Assembly: GCA_030600865.1 (NCBI GenBank)
Contig: JAUVUS010000173.1
Span: 1-5,880 of the forward strand
Direction of reading: 5' to 3'
DNA: 5,880 nt
DNA from: Bacteroidales bacterium
Lineage (GTDB): Bacteria; Bacteroidota; Bacteroidia; Bacteroidales; UBA12077
Made by a program: the position numbers and the translations under genes. The notes under the pieces were generated by a model, which was not told the origin of the DNA, did not search any database, and worked only from the letters and a program-made list of their open reading frames with translations. Shown here piece by piece: positions 1-5,514 of this stretch (positions are counted from its first letter, which is position 1; every line of letters starts with the position of its first letter).

Positions 1-10
1 AATAAAAAAC

Positions 11-1015
11 ATGATTATGAAAAAAAATATTTTTTTAGGGATAATTGCAAATGTGTTAATATTTCAATTATCTGTAAATGGACAAATTTCAAATAGTGAA
101 AGTATAAGTTTAAATAATGATGAATACTACTTGTACCCTGAAATAAATGAAGATTTACCTAAATTATCTTCTCCATTAATAATAGAAGGTCAGGAAATAA
201 TAATAAGTTTTACTAATGACAATACATATTATCTTTTTCCAGTTACCATTGAAAATGGGAAAGATAATAATTATCAAGATCGTATTTGGTATGAGAAAGG
301 TAAGCAGTTAACAGTTGATTCTGTTGATTTTCCAATTCTAGCAAGTAAAGGAACTCATTCAATTTTAGAATTGGAAAAATGTAATACTATTACAGGAAAG
401 CTTATTTCTGAAATAACTACTATAGCACGCCCTGGTAATTTTTCTGGAATTGGTTTTATTGCAGAAGATGAAACAATCATTTCTGTTTTAAAAGGAGATA
501 ATTTATTAGCAGAAAAATTGAATCTTAAACATATTCAATTAGCAAGGCCTTTATTTCATGTGTATAATATGATGATAATTCTCGCTAAGGATAAAAAACC
601 AATTCCTGAATTGTCAAAAACAAAAGGAATTTATTATAATGAACATAAAATATATTTAAATTGGAAAGGTGCTAAAGGCTGGCAAAATTCAATATTTAAT
701 GATGAGATATTGGGGTATTGGGAAATTGAAATATGGAGGAATATTACAAAAAATGAATTAAATTTCTTAAAACAGCAATATTCAGATTTGAATGAAAAAG
801 AATTTGAAAATTTAATAAAAAAACTCTCATATATGCATATTGGTGAAATGGTGCCATATTATATTACCCGCTATGGTTTTTACGAAGGTCATACAGATTA
901 TCGTGCAGACCCTATCGCTATTTCATTTATTTTTGGATTAAAATCAATTCAGGAAATTAATAGTACGTTTAATGGAGATATCTACAATACTTTAATAAAC
1001 CATTTTAAAGATTAA
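11..1015 (+). CDS. Exported conserved protein of unknown function
   Basis: A 334-residue protein that I cannot assign to a named family. Residues 1-24 form a Sec signal peptide: basic MKKN, then a hydrophobic stretch IFLGIIANVLIFQL, then a probable cut around VNG|Q. There is no lipobox cysteine, so it is probably periplasmic or surface-exposed rather than a lipoprotein. A second ATG two codons in (position 17) gives the more typical signal peptide MKKNIF and may be the true start. No transmembrane helix is visible after the signal peptide. The most motif-like part is the C-terminus, residues 282-316 (PYYITRYGFYEGHTDYRADP, then ISFIFGLKS). It is rich in aromatic and charged residues and has the look of a conserved block. 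Another dense block is ARPLFHVYNMM (179-189). Only 10 bases precede it here, so its promoter and any operon partner lie outside. It converges on the small minus-strand gene. I am confident it is a real gene; its function is unknown. Confidence 0.85.
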   Translation: MIMKKNIFLGIIANVLIFQLSVNGQISNSESISLNNDEYYLYPEINEDLPKLSSPLIIEGQEIIISFTNDNTYYLFPVTIENGKDNNYQDRIWYEKGKQLTVDSVDFPILASKGTHSILELEKCNTITGKLISEITTIARPGNFSGIGFIAEDETIISVLKGDNLLAEKLNLKHIQLARPLFHVYNMMIILAKDKKPIPELSKTKGIYYNEHKIYLNWKGAKGWQNSIFNDEILGYWEIEIWRNITKNELNFLKQQYSDLNEKEFENLIKKLSYMHIGEMVPYYITRYGFYEGHTDYRADPIAISFIFGLKSIQEINSTFNGDIYNTLINHFKD

Positions 1016-1023
1016 TTATAGAT

Positions 1024-1039
1024 TTAATCCTTAGATTAA
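1024..1039 (+). terminator. Weak A/T-rich hairpin between convergent genes
   Basis: TTAATC (1024-1029) pairs with GATTAA (1034-1039) around a four-base CTTA loop, and a T-rich run (AATTCTTTTATTTCTT) follows. It lies just after the exported-protein gene and could end its transcript. GATTAA at 1010-1015 could also pair with 1024-1029. The stem is short and has only one G-C pair, so this may be chance in such A/T-rich DNA. It overlaps the end of the interrupted minus-strand gene. Confidence 0.25.
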
Positions 1040-1435
1040 TAATTCTTTTATTTCTTCAATTTTACTAATTCTTTCAAAGGAATATGTTTTACTTTTTTCG
1101 TTTATATACTCATATAATTATAATGCTATTTTGAGCTGCTTAATTTTAATGTTAACTTGATCATTTCCTATCGTATAAAGCAAATCTGCAAGTAATTCTA
1201 TATTTTCAAAGCTATAACCTTTGCTTTTAGTGAATGTTTTATCAAAATCATTTATTGAGAGATTCAATATCTTATCTATGTTAAAACCGGAGTTTTCAAC
1301 TAGCTCACGATTTATTAATTCAATAGTTTCTTCTGAGTTTTTAACTGAACTTGATGGAATCAGCTTGCCTATTAAGTATCTTAATAAAGTCCCAATTTTT
1401 TCAATTTCTCGTAAAATAAAATCTTTTTGTTGCAT
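1031..1435 (-). pseudogene. Small helical cytoplasmic protein gene with an in-frame stop
   Basis: Read on the minus strand from the ATG at 1435-1433, 105 codons run to a TAA at 1120-1118. The same frame then continues for 28 more codons (1117-1034) to a second TAA at 1033-1031. The continuation reads LYEYINEKSKTYSFERISK and ends EEIKELLI. It is charged, helical and protein-like, and it follows smoothly from ...KQLKIAL, giving a TPR-like helix of the form A-L-x-L-Y-E-Y. The intact product would be about 134 residues, and one base change (for example CAA or GAA to TAA) explains the break. The N-terminus MQQKDFILREIEKIG resembles small Bacteroidota/Firmicutes proteins that begin with Q-K-D-[FY]-I-L-R-x-I-E (DUF6483-like). 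That likeness is from memory and weak. There is no signal peptide, so the protein is cytoplasmic. It may still make a shortened 105-residue protein. Alternatives are a sequencing error or stop-codon readthrough. Confidence 0.7.
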
Positions 1436-1465
1436 TATCTATATAGGGTAAAATGATTTTAATTT

Positions 1466-1481
1466 ATCTTTAATTAAAGAT
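1466..1481. promoter_or_regulatory. Perfect 16-bp palindrome in the divergent spacer, possible operator
   Basis: ATCTTTAATTAAAGAT is a perfect inverted repeat with no loop. It sits in the 69-bp spacer between the divergent minus-strand small gene and the metallo-hydrolase gene, 23 bases before the latter's ATG. Its right edge overlaps AAGATTTG (1477-1484), which matches the Bacteroidota -7 element TAnnTTTG except at the first base. A dimeric repressor bound here could block plus-strand transcription. I see no clear -33 TTG and no TAnnTTTG element facing the minus-strand gene. The base composition makes A/T palindromes fairly easy to get by chance. Confidence 0.35.
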
Positions 1482-1504
1482 TTGGACTATAAATTTATAC
1501 CATT

Positions 1505-2275
1505 ATGTTTAAACATTTGCTATTAATTCTGGCAATTAGCTTATTATTCGAAATTAGTATCTATTCACAAAACGTTCAAATTCATTATTTAGGCCATTCT
1601 GCTTTTGTTTTTGAATTTGATGATATAACTGTTGTTACTGATTATGGAAAACCAAATGCATGGAAACAATGGGGGTGGGATAGCCCAATTCATAATATAG
1701 GAGATTTAATCCCGGATGTAATGGTTTATTCTCATTTGCATGAAGACCATTATGATTCAACCAGAATTCCCAAAGGTGTAAAGTATATTTTGAATAATGG
1801 AGAAGGCTTAGAACTTGAAGATTTAAATATTATACCAATTCCAACCTGTGAAAATCAATTTGGGATATTTGATAACACGAGCTATTTATTTACATATAAA
1901 GCATTTAATATATTACATACCGGCGATATTCAGGGAATGATTGCAAATATTGAAAACGATTCTATTGCTGATTATTTCGAAAAGAACTATCCTGAAAATA
2001 TTGATTTATTGATTATGCCTATCGAAGGCAAAATAAAATATATTCCACAAGCTGAAAAGTTTATTAGCTTAATTAATCCTACAAGAGTTATTCCAACTCA
2101 TTATTGGAGTCAGAAGTATTTAGATGAGTTTATTGTGTATTTGAAAGAAGAGAACAGTTTAGAAACGAGTTTTAAAATTAACCATATTAAACAAAGTAAG
2201 TTCTATTTGAAAAGCAATTATAGTTCCGACTCAATTTCTATTGTTATACTTAAAGCCAGGGTATTTACACTGTAA
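1505..2275 (+). CDS. Secreted UlaG-like metallo-beta-lactamase-fold hydrolase
   Basis: A 256-residue exported protein of the metallo-beta-lactamase superfamily. Residues 1-21 are a signal peptide (MFKHLLLILAISLLF..., probable cut at IYS|Q), so it acts in the periplasm or outside. The family signature H-x-H-x-D-H is intact as His77, His79, Asp81 and His82 in SHLHEDHYD. It is followed by LHTGD (137-141), which supplies the bridging aspartate, and by PTHY (197-200), which supplies the last metal-binding histidine. The early IHYLGHSAFVFEFDD (26-40) matches the start of UlaG/YtnP-type L-ascorbate-6-phosphate-lactonase-like proteins, in which the GHS histidine is also conserved. Two Zn2+ or Mn2+ ions are expected, and the substrate is unknown. 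A lactonase or phosphodiesterase role is only a superfamily guess. The length is normal and the gene is complete. A promoter element lies between this gene and the metal locus 94 bp downstream, so they are probably separate units. Confidence 0.9.
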   Translation: MFKHLLLILAISLLFEISIYSQNVQIHYLGHSAFVFEFDDITVVTDYGKPNAWKQWGWDSPIHNIGDLIPDVMVYSHLHEDHYDSTRIPKGVKYILNNGEGLELEDLNIIPIPTCENQFGIFDNTSYLFTYKAFNILHTGDIQGMIANIENDSIADYFEKNYPENIDLLIMPIEGKIKYIPQAEKFISLINPTRVIPTHYWSQKYLDEFIVYLKEENSLETSFKINHIKQSKFYLKSNYSSDSISIVILKARVFTL

Positions 2276-2309
2276 ATTATTCAATAGTATAATTTTTTAT
2301 AAAAGAGAA

Positions 2310-2327
2310 TAAGATATTTTTATCTTA
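2310..2327. promoter_or_regulatory. Inverted repeat upstream of the metal-locus promoter
   Basis: TAAGATA (2310-2316) and TATCTTA (2321-2327) are perfect 7-base arms around a TTTT loop. The repeat ends 18 bases before the TAGTTTTG element, about where the -33 region should be. It could be an operator for a metal-responsive regulator of the downstream locus. It could also be a weak hairpin ending the hydrolase transcript, although it is not followed by a T-run on the plus strand. It has only two G-C pairs, so its role is uncertain. Confidence 0.35.
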
Positions 2328-2345
2328 AATAATAAACATATTCAC

Positions 2346-2353
2346 TAGTTTTG
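2346..2353 (+). promoter_or_regulatory. Bacteroidota -7 promoter element (TAnnTTTG)
   Basis: TAGTTTTG is an exact match to the TAnnTTTG consensus used by the Bacteroidota primary sigma factor. It lies 16 bases before the ATG of the HYC-type gene, so transcription would start near 2360 with a very short leader. No good TTTG -33 box is present; the expected place holds A/T sequence and the right arm of an inverted repeat. A poor -33 box is common in this phylum and would fit an activated or metal-regulated promoter. It probably drives the three-gene metal locus. Confidence 0.5.
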
Positions 2354-2369
2354 CGTTTAACTATTTGAA

Positions 2370-2756
2370 ATGAAACGATTCTTAGTAACTATATTGTCTT
2401 TATTTTATTTGCTGCTTTCTACAAGTGCTGCTATAAACATACATTATTGTGGCGGAGAATTAGAAAGTATTAAAGTAAATTCTAATCCTGTAAGTTGTTG
2501 TTGTGGCAATATGGAAATGTCAAATTCTTGTTGTCAGGATGAAGAACTTATATTGGAATTAGATGTAGATCAACAAGTAGTTTCATTTACTAATATTGTT
2601 CCTGAGAATTTATTCTTATTTACTTTTATATCTTATGGACCAGATCTTATTCATGAGCCTAAGATCGAAGATGTAAATATCAGGAATTATAATATTCCAC
2701 CGCCTAAGTTAGAACCAATCTGGTTAATAAACTGTACACTTACTTATTACGGATAA
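2370..2756 (+). CDS. Small exported Cys-rich HYC/CC/PP-type protein
   Basis: A 128-residue protein with a signal peptide in residues 1-20 (MKRFLVTILSLFYLLLSTSA). Three landmarks define it. H-Y-C-G-G is at residues 25-29. Cysteine clusters are at 43-45 (CCCG) and 54-55 (CC). A proline triplet is at 110-112 (NIPPPK), followed by PIWLINCTLTYYG at the C-terminus. This order matches a Bacteroidota family known to me as HYC_CC_PP, which is often encoded beside heavy-metal TonB receptors and HMA proteins. The exact biochemical role is not established. The likely role is binding a soft metal, such as Cu(I), in the periplasm through the cysteines and the HYC histidine. It is the first gene of the metal locus, behind a TAnnTTTG promoter element, with 82 bp to the HMA gene. 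That gap shows no clear terminator; TAAGTTTC at 2761-2768 is only a poor promoter match. The family call is from motif recognition. Confidence 0.85.
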   Translation: MKRFLVTILSLFYLLLSTSAAINIHYCGGELESIKVNSNPVSCCCGNMEMSNSCCQDEELILELDVDQQVVSFTNIVPENLFLFTFISYGPDLIHEPKIEDVNIRNYNIPPPKLEPIWLINCTLTYYG

Positions 2757-2838
2757 TTTATAAGTTTCGCTCATATGTTTAGTTAATGGTATCATTATCT
2801 AAGTAACTATTATTAATATACTTATAAATTATTAAATT

Positions 2839-3243
2839 ATGAAAACAATTATAAAGTCAATATTGTCAATAATATTAATATCATTCTTATCAATAAGCTT
2901 ATCAGCACAGGAAAAAACCTTGTCTGCCGACCTATCTGCCGACAGGCAAGATAGGCAGGATTCAAAAACAGACACTATAAAGTTTGAAGTTAAAGGTGTT
3001 TGTGGTTTATGTAAAGATCGTATCGAAAACGCAGCACTTATAAAAGGAGTAAAGTGGGTTGAATGGGATAAGTCAACTGATACTTTAACTGTTATTTATC
3101 GTGTTGATAAAACGAAACTACCCGATATTCATAAATCAATAGCCGAAGCAGGACATACTACTGATATGGTTGAATGTAATATCGATGCATATAATAAATT
3201 GCCCGCATGTTGTGCCTACATGGGTGATGCTAAAAAGCATTAA
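2839..3243 (+). CDS. Exported heavy-metal-associated (HMA) domain protein
   Basis: A 134-residue periplasmic metallochaperone-like protein. Residues 1-23 are a signal peptide (MKTIIKSILSIILISFLS..., cut near LSA|Q). Residues 47-110 form an HMA ferredoxin-like domain. It starts with IKFEVKGVCGLCKDRIE, where Cys55 and Cys58 bind the metal. The pattern then follows beta-alpha-beta-beta-alpha-beta through GVKWVEWDKSTDTLTVIYR and KLPDIHKSIAEAGH. The metal loop is G-V-C-G-L-C, one residue shorter than the classic G-M-x-C-x-x-C and without the Met, as in the G-N-C-G-M-C variants I recall from Bacteroidota. The tail has Cys113 and a Cys123-Cys124 pair (KLPACCAY), also usual in this group and possibly a second metal site. 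Residues 29-41 are encoded by an inserted GC-rich repeat. The gene ends two bases before the receptor gene, so the two are probably co-transcribed and functionally coupled. Copper is the likely metal, by inference. Confidence 0.9.
   Translation: MKTIIKSILSIILISFLSISLSAQEKTLSADLSADRQDRQDSKTDTIKFEVKGVCGLCKDRIENAALIKGVKWVEWDKSTDTLTVIYRVDKTKLPDIHKSIAEAGHTTDMVECNIDAYNKLPACCAYMGDAKKH
2923..2958. repeat. GC-rich, partly palindromic repeat inside the HMA gene
   Basis: This short GC-rich block stands out in A/T-rich surroundings. TCTGCCGAC occurs twice (2923-2931 and 2935-2943). CCTATCTGCC (2931-2940) pairs with GGCAAGATAGG (2945-2955) around a GACA loop with one bulged A, and CTGCC (2924-2928) can pair with GGCAG (2954-2958). 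It is read in frame as SADLSADRQDRQD (residues 29-41) without a stop. It sits between the signal peptide and the HMA domain, where extra linker is tolerated. The CTGCCGACAGGCAG-like core resembles small palindromic repeats that I recall scattered through Bacteroidota genomes. Other copies cannot be checked here. Confidence 0.7.
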
Positions 3244-3245
3244 TA

Positions 3246-5483
3246 ATGCGTCGAATATTTTTAGCAGTTTTGTTCGGAATCCTTTTTCAAAGTCTTTGGG
3301 CACAACAAGGCATTACTTATTTAAAAGGAAAAGTAACTGAGCAAATTGAAAGTAAAGAATTGCCTGTTATTGGAGCAAATGTATACTGGAATAATACTAC
3401 AGTTGGTACTACTACCGATGTTAATGGAAATTTTAAACTAAGCAAACTAAAAACAAATAACCAACTGGTAATTAGTTATGTCGGGTACAGGAGCGATACG
3501 GTTATTATTAATAATCAAGATTTTTTGGCGGTAGCTTTAAAAAATTCAGTTGATCTTAATGAAGTTACAGTTACATACAGAAGAAAAGCTACTGAAGTAA
3601 GTTTATTAGATCCATTAAATACGAATGTAATTGGCGGGAAGGAACTTTTAAAAGCTGCATGTTGTAACTTAAGTGAAAGTTTTGAGACAAATCCTTCGGT
3701 GGATGTGTCATTTACTGATGCTGTTACCGGAACACGTCAGATTCAAATGCTGGGGTTAGCCGGTCCGTATACACAAATTACACGGGAAAATATGCCAGAT
3801 ATTCGTGGATTATCAGCGGTTTATGGTCTTACATATATTCCTGGTACCTGGATTGAAAGTATTCATTTGAGTAAAGGTGCAGGGTCTGTAGTAAATGGTT
3901 ATGAAAGTATCGCTGGTCAAATTGATGTAAATCTTAAGAATCCTGCAAACATGGATAAATTGCACCTGAATGTTTATGGTAATCAAAAGGGCAGGATAGA
4001 GTTAAATGCAAATTTACAAGCTGATATGGGTGATAAAATTGGTACGGCTTTGCTTTTACATGGAATGAATAACTCGTTTAAAGATGATCGTAACGGAGAT
4101 AATTTTTTGGATCATCCTATGGGCGAACAATATGTTTTATTAAATCGCTGGGAATTATATAACAATAAAGGTATTCATTTTCAAGTGGGAGTGAAAGGAA
4201 CATATGTTGATAAAACAGGAGGAGAGATAGATTTTGATCCTGACATAGATGAAGGCACAACGAATTCGTGGGGAATGAATATACATACCGAAAGATATGA
4301 GGGTTGGGCTAAACTGGGTAAAGTTAATATTGAAAAACCCTGGCAGAGTGTAGGATTCCAAATATCCGGAGCAACACATAAGCAAGTTTCGTATTTTGGT
4401 TTAAGAAATTATGATGCAAACCAGAATACCTTTTACGCGAACTTATTGTATCAATCAATTATAAAAAATACAAATCATAAATTTAAAACAGGTATAAGTT
4501 TTCAATATGATGATTATAAAGAATTATTGAATACGGTAAATTTTGATCGAATTGAATCAGTACCGGGAGCATTTTTTGAATACACTTATAATTATTTGGA
4601 AAAATTCAATGCCATTGTAGGATTTCGGGGCGATTATCATAATAAATATGGTGCATTTGTTACGCCGAGGGTTCATTTAAGATATTCGATTAATGATAAT
4701 ACAACATTACGGTTTTCAGGTGGTCGTGGCCAACGATCGGCTAATATAATTTCTGAAAACACAGGGATTTTAGCAAGTTCCAGACAGTTTATTATAAATG
4801 GAGACGGAAGTGATAAGCCGTATGGTTTAGATCCTGAAATAGCATGGAATTATGGATTAAACCTGACATATAAATTTACTCTGGATTATAGGAATGGCTT
4901 TGTGAGTATTGATTTTTACCGTACAGATTTTCAAAATCAGATTGTAGTTGATTTAGATCAAAATCCACAACAAGCTATATTCTATAATTTGGATGGAGAA
5001 TCATATTCGAATAGTTTTCAGGCACAATTTGATTACGAGTTGATAAATCGGCTCGATTTTAGAATCGCATATCGTTGGTACGATGTAAAAACAACTTATA
5101 ATGGAAATTTAAAAGAAAAGCCATTGGTAGCTGAGCATAGAGCATTTATAAATTTGGCTTACGAAACTAAAATGCACTGGAAATTTGATTTTACAATAAA
5201 CTGGCAGGGACAAAAAAGAATTCCTGATATGTCGACAAATCCTGTAGAATATCAATTGGATTCATATTCTCCGAATTTCTTTTTGATGAATGCCCAAATA
5301 AGCAAAAGCTGGCAGCATAGCTTTGATCTTTATGCCGGGGTAGAAAATTTATTAAATTACAAACAAAAAGACCCGATATTGTCAAGCAATCAGCCTTTTA
5401 GTCAATATTTTGATAGCTCATTAATTTGGGGACCGGTAACAGGAAGAAATGTGTACTTTGGTATGAGGTATAACATTAAATAA
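3246..5483 (+). CDS. TonB-dependent outer-membrane receptor, probably for a metal
   Basis: A complete 745-residue receptor. Residues 1-20 are a signal peptide (MRRIFLAVLFGILFQSLWAQ). Residues 26-100 are a carboxypeptidase-regulatory-like beta-sandwich (GKVTE..., PVIGANVYW, GTTTDVNGNFKLS, ISYVGYRSDTV), common at the N-terminus of Bacteroidota receptors. LNEVTVTYRRK (104-114) is the likely TonB-box region. The plug spans about 130-233, ending GAGSVVNGYESIAGQIDVNLKNP. The rest is a 22-strand-type barrel with alternating aromatic residues, ending RNVYFGMRYNIK. The plug begins KAACCNLSESFETNPSVDV. The Cys139-Cys140 pair is unusual for receptors, but I recall it in a subgroup next to HMA proteins, where it may receive or sense the metal. 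No SusD gene follows, so glycan uptake is unlikely. It should move a metal or metal complex using TonB-ExbBD energy. The start lies two bases after the HMA stop, suggesting translational coupling. It ends at a strong terminator. Confidence 0.92.
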   Translation: MRRIFLAVLFGILFQSLWAQQGITYLKGKVTEQIESKELPVIGANVYWNNTTVGTTTDVNGNFKLSKLKTNNQLVISYVGYRSDTVIINNQDFLAVALKNSVDLNEVTVTYRRKATEVSLLDPLNTNVIGGKELLKAACCNLSESFETNPSVDVSFTDAVTGTRQIQMLGLAGPYTQITRENMPDIRGLSAVYGLTYIPGTWIESIHLSKGAGSVVNGYESIAGQIDVNLKNPANMDKLHLNVYGNQKGRIELNANLQADMGDKIGTALLLHGMNNSFKDDRNGDNFLDHPMGEQYVLLNRWELYNNKGIHFQVGVKGTYVDKTGGEIDFDPDIDEGTTNSWGMNIHTERYEGWAKLGKVNIEKPWQSVGFQISGATHKQVSYFGLRNYDANQNTFYANLLYQSIIKNTNHKFKTGISFQYDDYKELLNTVNFDRIESVPGAFFEYTYNYLEKFNAIVGFRGDYHNKYGAFVTPRVHLRYSINDNTTLRFSGGRGQRSANIISENTGILASSRQFIINGDGSDKPYGLDPEIAWNYGLNLTYKFTLDYRNGFVSIDFYRTDFQNQIVVDLDQNPQQAIFYNLDGESYSNSFQAQFDYELINRLDFRIAYRWYDVKTTYNGNLKEKPLVAEHRAFINLAYETKMHWKFDFTINWQGQKRIPDMSTNPVEYQLDSYSPNFFLMNAQISKSWQHSFDLYAGVENLLNYKQKDPILSSNQPFSQYFDSSLIWGPVTGRNVYFGMRYNIK

Positions 5484-5512
5484 GAAAAGCCCACTTAGGT
5501 AGGCTTTTCTTA
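5481..5512. terminator. Strong bidirectional intrinsic terminator
   Basis: TAAGAAAAGCC (5481-5491) and GGCTTTTCTTA (5502-5512) form a perfect 11-bp stem around a 10-base loop (CACTTAGGTA). The plus-strand stem includes the receptor's TAA stop and is followed by TTTT (5513-5516). On the minus strand the same stem follows the histidine kinase stop at 5515 and leads into TTATTTAAT. It therefore serves both convergent genes and marks the end of the metal locus. The A-run and T-run flanking a GCC/GGC core are typical of rho-independent terminators. Confidence 0.88.
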
Positions 5513-5514
5513 TT

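Noticed and set aside
1221..1451. Plus-strand open frame of 76 codons
   Set aside because: It lies antisense to the interrupted minus-strand gene, whose translation is far more protein-like. It has no recognisable motif.
2761..2768. TAAGTTTC as a second promoter for the HMA gene
   Set aside because: It lacks the final G of TAnnTTTG, has no -33 box and would give a leader of about 65 bases. Read-through from the upstream promoter is simpler.
4155..4385. Minus-strand open frame of 76 codons inside the receptor gene
   Set aside because: It is antisense to a well-supported beta-barrel coding sequence, and its composition is that of a shadow frame.
5191..5385. Minus-strand open frame of 64 codons inside the receptor gene
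   Set aside because: It is antisense to the receptor's C-terminal strands and has no domain or start context.
1505..5483. One operon from the hydrolase through the receptor
   Set aside because: A 94-bp gap with an exact TAnnTTTG element separates the hydrolase from the metal genes, and the hydrolase has no evident link to metal uptake.
3246..5483. SusC-type glycan uptake system
   Set aside because: No SusD-like lipoprotein gene follows, the protein is shorter than typical SusC (about 1000 residues), and the neighbours are HMA and HYC/CC/PP proteins.
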